A stretch of 8,455 bases of DNA from Neisseriaceae bacterium (GCA_947454215.1 CANGJN010000016.1:1-8455); one strand, 5' to 3'; positions 1-6,426 are shown, counted from the stretch's first letter. The notes: generated by a model from the letters alone, not told the origin. Program-made: numbers and translations.

Positions 1-1
1 G

Positions 2-262
2 AATCAAGATCTAATAAGTTTTCCTACATTATATACAATAAAGGTTATTGGAGTTAATAAATCAAATTTTGTCACTGAGGTATTAGATTTAATTTCGAAT
101 GATCTGAAGAATTTAAATATAGATGAATGTGTTTCTACAAAATTAAGTAATCAAAATAAATATATTTCAATAAATATAACAACTGTAATAGAGTCTTTAG
201 ATACATTAAACTCTATTCATAGTAATATAAAAAAACATAAAGATGTTAAATTAGTTTTATAA
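2..262 (+). CDS. ybeD: YbeD-like DUF493 family protein, 5'-truncated by the window edge
   Basis: The second forward frame is open from the window edge to a TAA at 260–262, giving 86 residues. They match the small DUF493/YbeD family, which is about 87–90 residues long, so only the first few residues are missing. The visible family pattern is an N-terminal FPTLYTIKVIG (E. coli has FPTPFTYKVMG), a central helix (FVTEVLDLISNDL), a beta strand with YISINIT (E. coli YHSVSITIN), a second helix, and a terminal VKLVL (E. coli VRMVL). The family has a ferredoxin-like/ACT-like fold thought to be regulatory; its exact role is unsettled. In E. coli ybeD lies beside dacA and lipB. Here lipB does not follow and hisS starts 146 bases later, so the placement is unusual. 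Family assignment is confident; function is not. Confidence 0.82.
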   Translation, partial: NQDLISFPTLYTIKVIGVNKSNFVTEVLDLISNDLKNLNIDECVSTKLSNQNKYISINITTVIESLDTLNSIHSNIKKHKDVKLVL

Positions 263-286
263 ATAAAATTATATGATTTTTATTTA
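260..286 (+). terminator. AT-only stem-loop over the ybeD stop codon
   Basis: TAAATAAAA at 260–268 is the reverse complement of TTTTATTTA at 278–286, giving a nine-pair stem with a nine-base loop that starts on the stop codon. There is no G/C in the stem and no long T-run beyond it, so terminator activity is only suggested by its position between ybeD and the hisS promoter region. Confidence 0.25.
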
Positions 287-315
287 CATTAAATATTGTA
301 TAAAAATAAAAGTTT

Positions 316-351
316 TATAATCGGTTTAATTTTACAATAGCAAACTATAAT
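316..351 (+). promoter_or_regulatory. Candidate promoter(s) for the hisS–yfgM–bamB operon
   Basis: Two perfect TATAAT -10 hexamers lie between ybeD and hisS, at 316–321 and 346–351. For the first, TTGTAT at 296–301 is a plausible -35 box but with a short 14-base spacer. For the second, only a poor GTTTAA at 324–329 lies at 16 bases. Either would give a leader of roughly 50–90 bases before the hisS ATG at 409. Perfect -10 boxes arise easily by chance in DNA this AT-rich, so the call rests mostly on position in front of a three-gene operon. Confidence 0.4.
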
Positions 352-368
352 ATTAAGTTTTATATAAA

Positions 369-395
369 ATGAATAAAATTTTATTATTCATTTAA
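369..395 (+). other. Mini-ORF in the hisS leader whose start duplicates the hisS start
   Basis: ATG at 369 opens an eight-codon frame (MNKILLFI) closed by TAA at 393–395, thirteen bases before the hisS ATG. The 11 bases ATGAATAAAAT at 369–379 recur exactly at 409–419, the start of hisS. The region also contains the palindrome AATAAAATTTTATT at 372–385. It has no run of histidine codons, so it is not a classical his attenuator peptide. It could be a decayed former start, a translational leader or chance; I do not claim it is translated. Confidence 0.2.
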
Positions 396-408
396 GAAGT
401 AGATAATT

Positions 409-1680
409 ATGAATAAAATAAAATCTGTTAAAGGCATGAATGATATTCTGCCAAATGAGTCATATATATGGCTATGGTTAGAAAATAAATTAACAAATTG
501 GCTTAGTAGTTACGGATATAAAAATATAAGAACTCCTATAATAGAAGATTCAAGTTTATTCCTGAGATCGATAGGCGAGGTAACAGATATTGTAGAAAAA
601 GAATTATATATTTTTACTGATCGTTTGAATGGCGATACTTTAGCTTTGAGACCAGAAGGTACTGCAGGTTGTACAAGATCAATAATTGAACATAATTTAT
701 TATATAACTCAATTCAAAAGTTGTGGTATATTGGTCAAATGTTTCGTCATGAAAGACCACAAAAAGGTAGATATAGGCAGTTTCATCAATTAGGAGTAGA
801 GGTATTTGGTCTTATGACACATAATATTGATGTAGAGTTAATATTAATGGTTGAAGATTTATTTAAACAATTATGTTTGCAAGAAATCGAATTACAAATT
901 AATTGTTTAGGCGATATTAATGAAAGAAATATTTATAAACAAAATTTAGTTGAATATTTTGAAAGATATAAAAGTTGTCTAGATGAAGATTCACTAAAAA
1001 GACTCTATAAAAATCCATTAAGGATTTTAGATAGTAAAAATGAAAAAATGATGGATTTAATTTCTAATGCTCCTAAATTAATAAACTTTTTATCTGATAA
1101 TTCTTTATCTTTTTATCAGAGACTAAAGGATACTTTGTCTAGTTTAAATATTAAATTTATAGAAAATTTATATTTAGTAAGAGGTTTAGATTACTACAAT
1201 TTGACTGTATTTGAATGGGTCAGTACAAAACTTGGTGCCCAATCAACAATAGCAGCGGGAGGAAGATATGATTTATTAATTGAGCATTTAGGTGGTAAAA
1301 AAAACTATGCGGTAGGTTTTGCTATTGGTATTGAAAGATTAATTTTAGAACTAAGTGCTCAAGAAAAATTACCTGAAGAAAAAAATAGTGATATATTTAT
1401 TATAAATTTCGGCGAAAAGACTGACATACAAGCGTTTAATTTTGCGATTAAACTTAGACAAGTTGGATTTAAAGTTGAACAAAACTTTAGTGATCTAAGT
1501 TTAAAATCTTTATTAAAAAAGGCTGATTCTCTAGGTTACAAATTTGTAATAATTATTGGGGAAACAGAACTAAGTACTGAAACTGTTGTATTAAAAAACA
1601 TGAAAACAACACACCAACATATAATTAAAAATAGTGAGTTAATTAATTTTATAACAAATAACTATAATGAGGAAAAATAG
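409..1680 (+). CDS. hisS: Histidyl-tRNA synthetase (class II)
   Basis: Charges tRNA-His with histidine using ATP, in the cytoplasm. At 423 residues it matches the usual bacterial length of about 420–430. The N-terminal KGMNDILP is the family start. Motif 1 and the ALRPEGTAG loop lie around residues 37–90. Motif 2 is FRHERPQKGRYRQFHQLG at about 112–129, with R113 as the expected ATP-binding arginine. The histidine-specific signatures are LVRGLDYYN at 256–264 and AGGRYD at 283–288, and motif 3 is AVGFAIGIERL at 301–311. The C-terminal anticodon-binding domain runs from about 330 to the end. All key residues are present, so the enzyme should be active. The ribosome-binding site is weak (AAGAAG at 394–399). 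The stop codon TAG directly abuts the yfgM ATG, so the two genes are probably translationally coupled. Confidence 0.97.
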   Translation: MNKIKSVKGMNDILPNESYIWLWLENKLTNWLSSYGYKNIRTPIIEDSSLFLRSIGEVTDIVEKELYIFTDRLNGDTLALRPEGTAGCTRSIIEHNLLYNSIQKLWYIGQMFRHERPQKGRYRQFHQLGVEVFGLMTHNIDVELILMVEDLFKQLCLQEIELQINCLGDINERNIYKQNLVEYFERYKSCLDEDSLKRLYKNPLRILDSKNEKMMDLISNAPKLINFLSDNSLSFYQRLKDTLSSLNIKFIENLYLVRGLDYYNLTVFEWVSTKLGAQSTIAAGGRYDLLIEHLGGKKNYAVGFAIGIERLILELSAQEKLPEEKNSDIFIINFGEKTDIQAFNFAIKLRQVGFKVEQNFSDLSLKSLLKKADSLGYKFVIIIGETELSTETVVLKNMKTTHQHIIKNSELINFITNNYNEEK

Positions 1681-2313
1681 ATGGCACATTATGATTTACA
1701 AGAACAAGATCAAATAAGTAATTTAAAGTATATTTGGAATAGAGGTGGTAAATATATAGTCTTTATATTTATTATTTTATTCCTTGCTTATGTTATTTTT
1801 GAAATTATGTCATTTTATCAAAAAGATAAGTCAATAAAGTCAGCTTTTATTTATGACTCTTTTATGAAGGCTAAAGAAAAAAATATGCCATCTGACATGA
1901 ACAAATATAGTCTTATATTACAAAATGATTTTAAGTCAACAGAGTATGCAACAATTGTAACATTGGATTATGCCAAATATTTAGTAGATAAGAAAAAACT
2001 AGCATTAGCTGAAAATCAATTATCTTGGGTTGTAAATAATTCCATCGATACTGGTTTAATAAATATTGCAAAATTAAATCTGATCAATGTTCTTATTGAT
2101 GAAAATAAAATTGCTAAAGCAAAACAAATTTTAAACACAACTAATGGTCAACATTTGACTCCTTTATTGTATATTAAAAGAGGAGATCTCTATGTGATTA
2201 TGAATAATTTTGTAAATGCAAAAAAAGATTATGATCAAGCAAAAAAAGACTCAAAAAATAGTCAGGAAATAGCTCAATTGTTGCAATTGAGGACAATGAT
2301 TCTTCCTAATTAA
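1681..2313 (+). CDS. yfgM: YfgM-like inner-membrane protein with TPR-type periplasmic domain
   Basis: The 210-residue product fits the YfgM/TPR_21 family (E. coli YfgM is 206 residues). The cytoplasmic N-terminus carries the family pattern YDLQEQDQISNLKYIWNRGG. It is followed by one membrane helix at about residues 25–45 (YIVFIFIILFLAYVIFEIM) and a helical periplasmic domain of TPR-like repeats; the clearest repeat is LLYIKRGDLYVIMNNFVNAK at about 163–182. In E. coli YfgM associates with the SecYEG translocon and the chaperone PpiD and helps pass proteins into the periplasm. The start is fixed by GAGGA at 1669–1673, seven bases before ATG, and by the immediately adjacent hisS stop. Its position between hisS and bamB is the conserved order and supports the name even where sequence identity is low. 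Confidence 0.88.
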   Translation: MAHYDLQEQDQISNLKYIWNRGGKYIVFIFIILFLAYVIFEIMSFYQKDKSIKSAFIYDSFMKAKEKNMPSDMNKYSLILQNDFKSTEYATIVTLDYAKYLVDKKKLALAENQLSWVVNNSIDTGLINIAKLNLINVLIDENKIAKAKQILNTTNGQHLTPLLYIKRGDLYVIMNNFVNAKKDYDQAKKDSKNSQEIAQLLQLRTMILPN

Positions 2314-2329
2314 ATATTATTGGAAATTT

Positions 2330-3454
2330 ATGAATATTGGTAAATTATTATTGCTATTTATTTTTACTTTTAATATTATTAGTTGCTCAGTTATTAGTAA
2401 TGAATTAGCTAATAATAAAATAGATACTAAAAATCTTAATAAAATTGATATTAAATGGCAAAAAGATTATTTATACTCAAATCCTGAAAATAGTTTTATG
2501 CCTGGCATAGATAACAATATTATTTTTACATCAGATTATAAGGGCAATTTATACAGAATTGATGAAACTGATGGGAGTATAATTTTAAAATATCAGTTAA
2601 ATAAAAATTTATCAAGTGGAACTGCCGTAAGTTCAAGTAAAATTTTTGTAACATCCACTGATGGATATTTATTAGCAGTAGATAGAGGTAGTGGTAAACT
2701 AATTTGGCAAGCCCAACTACCTACGATATCAATTGAACCACCTCAAGCATATAATAATTCAGTTTTGGTAAAAACAAATGATGACCAATTATTGGCTTAT
2801 GATGTAGATAGTGGTCAGTTATTATGGGTTTATCAAGGGCAAACTCCTTCTCTTACATTAAGGATATTTAATAGTTTTCAGGTTATTGGTCCACAAGTTG
2901 TGTTATTTGGTCAAGCTGGAGGAAAATTGGCTTTACTTAATCTATCTACAGGTTTAGTTATATGGGACAATTACATAACAATTCCCAAAGGTGCAACTGA
3001 TTTAGATAAATTAACTGATGTCTCTGGAAGACCAGTTTTAAATCAAAAAGAAACTTGTGTCGCAACCTATAATGGAAAAATTTCCTGTATCGATATATTA
3101 TCAGATAATATTCTTTGGAGTATGGATTTTAGTACAATCTATGGGATATCTATTGATGAGAATAATTTATTTGCAATTAATACCGATGGAGTTGTATATT
3201 GTTTTAACTCTTTAAATGGAAAAGTATTATGGAGAAATGAATCTTTTAAAGATAAAGATTTAAACTCACCAATTGTATTAAATGATCTAATATTAATTAT
3301 CGATGATGATGGTAATGTTTTTGGATTAAGAAAAACAGATGGTAAAATTATTTCATATGCAAAAAGCACATTAAAAGATGGAGTATCTTACATTCCAATA
3401 AATAATAGTATAATTCTACAATCAGTTTCAGGAACTTTAGCAATAATAACCTAA
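2330..3454 (+). CDS. bamB: BamB, outer-membrane beta-barrel assembly lipoprotein
   Basis: BamB is the lipoprotein partner of BamA in the complex that inserts beta-barrel proteins into the outer membrane. The 374 residues fit the family (E. coli 392). A short lipoprotein signal ends in the lipobox IISC with Cys19. Ser at +2 favours sorting to the outer membrane. The rest is an eight-bladed beta-propeller of PQQ-like repeats, visible as a recurring G-x-L-x-x-x-D-x-x-x-G-x-x-x-W pattern: GNLYRIDETDGSI (72–84), GYLLAVDRGSGKLIW (112–126), DQLLAYDVDSGQLLW (152–166), GKLALLNLSTGLVIW (198–212), GKISCIDILSDNILW (249–263), GVVYCFNSLNGKVLW (287–301) and GNVFGLRKTDGKI (328–340). The segment LTDVSGRPVL at 228–237 corresponds to the conserved DVD-x-x-PV region. 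It starts 16 bases after yfgM with a modest TGGA site at 2321–2324. The usual next gene, der, is absent. Confidence 0.95.
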   Translation: MNIGKLLLLFIFTFNIISCSVISNELANNKIDTKNLNKIDIKWQKDYLYSNPENSFMPGIDNNIIFTSDYKGNLYRIDETDGSIILKYQLNKNLSSGTAVSSSKIFVTSTDGYLLAVDRGSGKLIWQAQLPTISIEPPQAYNNSVLVKTNDDQLLAYDVDSGQLLWVYQGQTPSLTLRIFNSFQVIGPQVVLFGQAGGKLALLNLSTGLVIWDNYITIPKGATDLDKLTDVSGRPVLNQKETCVATYNGKISCIDILSDNILWSMDFSTIYGISIDENNLFAINTDGVVYCFNSLNGKVLWRNESFKDKDLNSPIVLNDLILIIDDDGNVFGLRKTDGKIISYAKSTLKDGVSYIPINNSIILQSVSGTLAIIT

Positions 3455-3456
3455 CT

Positions 3457-3663
3457 AATAGAACCATAATCTTTTAAACCACTAACTATATAATGATTAT
3501 TATTGTCAATAATGAATGTATTTATATTATTCAAATATTTTGGTTAACTTGTTTAACCATAGCTTAACTTATCCGAGCAAAAGTAAATAATTGTATGCTT
3601 CCCTTACAAATTTACAAAATCTAATATTTTAGATCCTTCTGAATCGTAAATAATACCATTTCC
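3457..3663 (-). pseudogene. Decayed remnant, possibly of an alpha-oxoamine synthase / PLP-dependent aminotransferase
   Basis: Read on the minus strand in one frame from 3663 down to the bamB stop, this stretch encodes protein-like sequence broken by three TAA codons (3606–3604, 3555–3553, 3546–3544). The first part, GNGIIYDSEGSKILDFVNL, resembles the N-terminal G-x-G-x-x-x-YD-x-x-G-x-x-x-LDF signature of class-II/III PLP enzymes such as BioF, Kbl, serine palmitoyltransferase or ArgD. The later part, NTFIIDNNNHYIVSGLKDYG, resembles the D-x-x-NH-x-S-x-x-x-G stretch of the alpha-oxoamine synthases with one residue lost. In intact enzymes these motifs are about a hundred residues apart; here only about 40 separate them, implying an internal deletion. 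The remnant is short and the likeness is from memory, so another family is possible. It cannot be functional. Confidence 0.35.
3541..3559 (+). terminator. Stem-loop downstream of bamB
   Basis: TGGTTAA at 3541–3547 pairs perfectly with TTAACCA at 3553–3559 around the loop CTTGT. It is the first stem with G/C pairs after the bamB stop, about 87 bases away, so it could end the operon transcript. No T-run follows, so it may equally be a chance hairpin inside the decayed minus-strand gene. Confidence 0.2.
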
Positions 3664-3793
3664 CTATTTTAATTTCCCCACATTATAAAGTTACTTTTTG
3701 CATCATTTATTTAAAATATAAGTTCATTTTCAAATTTTCTGTAATAAAAAGTAAGTTTATATCTGGTAAACCTAATTATGGAAATGGTATTAT
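3650..3793. repeat. Imperfect fold-back repeat of about 144 bp, MITE-like
   Basis: The ends are an exact 14-base inverted pair: ATAATACCATTTCC at 3650–3663 and GGAAATGGTATTAT at 3780–3793. An inner exact nine-base pair lies at 3691–3699 (TTACTTTTT) and 3746–3754 (AAAAAGTAA). The sequence between these two pairs (3664–3690 against 3755–3779) also aligns in inverted orientation with substitutions and one or two indels. That makes two arms of about 50 bases around a centre of about 46 bases. This is the architecture of a decayed miniature inverted-repeat element or an inverted duplication. The left arm overlaps the start of the minus-strand pseudogene remnant. No target-site duplication could be assigned. 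Confidence 0.5.
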
Positions 3794-3949
3794 AACTCTT
3801 ATTACTTAAATTCTTTAGAGATTTATCTATCTCTTGTTATAATTGAACTTTTTAAAAGCATAATTTTTATCTCTTCTTACCATATATTTATCTATTAAAC
3901 TCGGAATCTATAATTCATCCACTAAGCACTAACTAGACTTATATGTGTT
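3794..3949. other. Non-coding stretch between the fold-back repeat and the IS630 remnant
   Basis: No intact gene is present. On the minus strand, between about 3934 and 3830, a frame with one internal stop reads IPSLIDKYMVRRDKNYAFKK, which looks protein-like but was not assigned to a family; it could be another decayed gene. A small hairpin, AGAGAT at 3817–3822 with ATCTCT at 3829–3834, is also visible. Nothing else was recognised. Confidence 0.3.
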
Positions 3950-4492
3950 AGATTTGTTGCTGATGTATTTTCACTATTTATCATTAATAAAACTTTCATA
4001 AAAATATCTATTTTCCAGACAAAATTATAACACAGAAGTAATTAATAAATTTATTAAAATCAAAATTAGAGGTGCTGAATGTCGGATTAATGATCATAGC
4101 GTATGTGAGTTATTAAAAAAACTAGCAGCAATCAATATTAATGTACCAATAACAATTATACTATATAACGCCAAATATCAGAAATGTGAGATTGTAACAG
4201 AACTAGTTTCATTATTGAGGTTTAACTTAATATATTTACCATCATATTTACCTAATCTAAATTTAATAGAACGATTATGACCGTTTATCAAGAATAAGGC
4301 AATTAATGGCAGATATTATTGAACATATGATCAATTTGAAAAAGAGATAATAATATGCATAGAATCTATTCCAAAAGAGTGTATAGTCAATTAGAAAGTT
4401 TACTGAAATTAAAATATCAGGATTTAAGTGGTAAATATTTCAACAAAACAAATAGAAATGAGCATAAAAATAATACAGAAAATGTAGCTTAA
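3950..4492 (+). pseudogene. IS630-family transposase remnant (frameshifted, internal stops, catalytic Asp lost)
   Basis: The C-terminal two thirds of an IS630-type DDE transposase can be read across three frames. Frame A (from 3950) gives RFVADVFSLFIINKTFIK, containing the first catalytic Asp (codon 3962–3964). After a shift near 4015, frame B runs RQNYNTEVINKF…, then VPITIILYNAKYQKCEIVTE, IYLPSYLPNLNLIERL and FIKNKAINGRYY. A further shift near 4385 leads to QLESLLKLKYQDLSGKYF and a stop at 4490–4492. The usual LDNA motif, with the second catalytic Asp, is LYNA here (TAT at 4164–4166). The Trp normally after LIERL is TGA (4278–4280), and a Glu position after RYY is TGA (4320–4322). A segment after RQNYN is deleted. 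All of this marks a dead insertion-sequence copy; the N-terminal third was not found. Confidence 0.85.
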
Positions 4493-4516
4493 ATATATTA
4501 ATTTAAAATCGCAAAT

Positions 4517-4522
4517 TATAAC
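4517..4522 (+). promoter_or_regulatory. Weak candidate -10 box for the orphan effector-like gene
   Basis: TATAAC lies 26 bases before the ATG at 4548. At the expected -35 distance there is only TATATT (4494–4499), just past the end of the IS630 remnant. If real, transcription begins within the 55-base gap between the dead transposase and the gene, giving a leader of about 15–20 bases that carries the ribosome-binding site. Confidence 0.22.
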
Positions 4523-4535
4523 AAAACTGCGTATA

Positions 4536-4550
4536 AAGGAGGTTAAGATG
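4536..4550 (+). promoter_or_regulatory. Perfect Shine-Dalgarno sequence that decides the start of the orphan gene
   Basis: AAGGAGGT at 4536–4543 is fully complementary to the 16S rRNA 3' end and lies four bases from ATG 4548. Every other gene here has a weak site (AAGAAG, GAGGA, TGGA), so this gene appears tuned for strong translation. The site also makes the chosen start, and therefore the signal peptide, credible. Confidence 0.75.
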
Positions 4551-6173
4551 TTTAACTTTTATAAATATTCATTTCTATTTATAATAAATTTATCTTTGGC
4601 TTATAAAATTGATAGTTGTAGTTATTTAATTATACCAGGAATTTATACCTTAGACAAAGTAAGAATTGATAAGGATTATTATTATAATGTAAGAATAGAT
4701 TTAAGAATAGTTGCTAATCCAACTCATAATGATAATGATGAATATGGAGATTTAATTGCTTATACTCTTGAAGGTACTATTGGATATTTTAAAAATAATG
4801 AAAATCATGAAATAAATATTTTATATTGTAATGATTTTAAATCTAAAGACGAATCTATTAAAGAATCAAGTGTAACTCTAACTAATGGTTTTATATACGC
4901 TAAGCAACCTTTATCAATTGATATATTAAATTCCAATATAATTCATTTTACACCCACAGAAGATGCATTAGAAAGAGATTACCAACTATTAAATAATGAT
5001 TTATTTCCACAAGGTATTTTGGAACCAAATGGCATAGATAATCCTGAAAAACTGATAAGTGCTCAAACAGATTATAAACCACCCGCAAAGAAAAGGAGGT
5101 TGAGTACTCACCTGGAACATAATGCAATGCATTTATCATCTGAATTAACACATAAGGCAGATAACAGTGAAAGTTCTATAATTTCTCAAGAGCCACTGAC
5201 TAAAAATGGAGAACTAACAAGTGTTAAGATAAGCGAAGCACAGAGTAGTGTTAGCGAAATAGCAACTCAAAGTAGTGGTGCAGAAGCAGGTACAAGTAAT
5301 CAATCAATAGGAAGATTTAATGGAGAAGTTGAGAGTAATGGTATGCAAAAAATTAACACTCCTACATTAGATAACAAAGAGGAATTAAAAACAATTATTA
5401 ATAATTTAGATGAGAATCAATCAATCGTATTAATTCATAAATCTAGTGTCTATGAAGAATTTACCTATACTAAAATAATAATTAACTTTTTTAGAGGATG
5501 GGTAAAGGCGAAAAGTTATAGCATAACTCTAATCAATAACTCGGAAGAAGAAATAACAGATACTGATCAATTAATAAGTGTATTTCCAGTAAGGGGGCAA
5601 TTACAAATTCTTTTCTACCCTAGGAAAATGAAAAACAAAATTGATAATTCTTCAGAAAGCAAAACACGAGTTCAACTAATATTAGACAACTATAATTTAT
5701 ATATATCGAGAAATCTACAACCTGAAGCAAGATTAGATAAAATTAAAAAAACTGAAAATCAAATAATAAGTGATTACAAGAAACAGTATGGGCAAAATTT
5801 TGTAACTTTAATTGAGAGTATTAACGTAAATAATAAAAAAAAGTTATCTGATTTTATTCAAGAATTAAAAGATGAAGAGAAGTTAGTATTAATTCCCAAT
5901 GATCAAGACTACAGAAATCTAAGACATAATAAAATAGAAATTATTAAGAGTGTAGGAGCAAATGGACAGTTTGGAACTAACTATTATTATATTTGTGTTA
6001 TATTTAAAAAAGGTAAAGAAGAATCAATTAAAAGTTCACCTATTAGTATTCTAGATAATGGTATTTCTATAAGTATTCAGTTTAAAGTACTATTACAAAA
6101 TGGTAATATAACTTTCAAGTCATTTTTAGTTAGCGATTTTTATTTATTTAGAATACCATATACTAAAAATTAA
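4548..6173 (+). CDS. Orphan secreted protein with nuclear-localisation-like motif and duplicated C-terminal module; candidate host-directed effector
   Basis: I recognise no family for this 541-residue protein. The N-terminus looks like a Sec signal peptide: Lys6, a hydrophobic stretch FLFIINLSL (9–17), and a plausible signal-peptidase I site after SLA (residue 18). A beta-rich domain follows (about 25–150). At 177–186 is KPPAKKRRLS, a classical basic nuclear-localisation pattern, in an otherwise acidic-to-neutral region. It leads into a low-complexity Ser/Thr/Glu/Asn linker (about 186–272). Two modules of about 110 residues then align with each other: 275–389, starting NKEELKTIINNLDENQSIVL, and 428–541, starting NKKKLSDFIQELKDEEKLVL. 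A helical connector rich in charge joins them. No enzyme motif was seen. It lies alone between transposon remnants, with a perfect ribosome-binding site. A secreted nucleus-targeted effector is my inference; a periplasmic or surface protein with a fortuitous basic patch is the alternative. Confidence 0.8.
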   Translation: MFNFYKYSFLFIINLSLAYKIDSCSYLIIPGIYTLDKVRIDKDYYYNVRIDLRIVANPTHNDNDEYGDLIAYTLEGTIGYFKNNENHEINILYCNDFKSKDESIKESSVTLTNGFIYAKQPLSIDILNSNIIHFTPTEDALERDYQLLNNDLFPQGILEPNGIDNPEKLISAQTDYKPPAKKRRLSTHLEHNAMHLSSELTHKADNSESSIISQEPLTKNGELTSVKISEAQSSVSEIATQSSGAEAGTSNQSIGRFNGEVESNGMQKINTPTLDNKEELKTIINNLDENQSIVLIHKSSVYEEFTYTKIIINFFRGWVKAKSYSITLINNSEEEITDTDQLISVFPVRGQLQILFYPRKMKNKIDNSSESKTRVQLILDNYNLYISRNLQPEARLDKIKKTENQIISDYKKQYGQNFVTLIESINVNNKKKLSDFIQELKDEEKLVLIPNDQDYRNLRHNKIEIIKSVGANGQFGTNYYYICVIFKKGKEESIKSSPISILDNGISISIQFKVLLQNGNITFKSFLVSDFYLFRIPYTKN

Positions 6174-6391
6174 TAATTTATTAAGTTTATTTTTCAACTT
6201 ATAAAATACAATATATTAGTAAAATTTTTTTTATACTACACTTTGGCGATTTTTTTAAAAAATCAATTTTAGTCAAAAAAATAATGTATCCTACATTTCG
6301 CACTTGTTTTCATAATTTAAGAATTTTTAAAAATTTAGTAAATTTTTTTTAATAATTTAATTTATTTATAATAATTTTTTTATAAAATATT

Positions 6392-6426
6392 AGTTATTTA
6401 AAGTTTATATTTTATCTTAAATAACT
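6392..6426. repeat. Ten-base perfect inverted repeat in the AT-rich spacer
   Basis: AGTTATTTAA at 6392–6401 is the exact reverse complement of TTAAATAACT at 6417–6426, with a 15-base loop. It sits midway between two converging genes and could help end transcription from either side, but its stem is nearly all A/T and no clear T-run follows. Confidence 0.3.

Noticed and set aside
3139..3369. Minus-strand open frame of 76 codons
   Set aside because: It lies entirely within bamB, whose propeller repeats are clear, and shows no recognisable protein pattern or ribosome-binding site.
4278..4280. TGA at a conserved Trp position, hinting that TGA might encode tryptophan in this organism
   Set aside because: Intact genes here use TGG for Trp and contain no in-frame TGA, and another TGA in the same remnant replaces a Glu position. 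Pseudogene decay explains it.
4355..4492. A 45-codon plus-strand frame beginning with ATG
   Set aside because: Its sequence (QLESLLKLKYQDL…) is the out-of-frame C-terminal tail of the IS630 transposase remnant, not an independent gene.
5093..5129. Internal AAGGAGGT inside the orphan gene as an alternative translation start without the signal peptide
   Set aside because: The next in-frame ATG (5127) is 26 bases away, too far. The motif is produced by the Lys-Arg-Arg codons of the basic patch.
4948..5151. Minus-strand open frame of 67 codons
   Set aside because: It is antisense to the orphan gene, without a start signal or family resemblance.
6248..6264. Palindrome GATTTTTTTAAAAAATC as a terminator
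   Set aside because: It has no room for a loop and only A/T beyond one G–C pair; such palindromes are expected by chance in this spacer.
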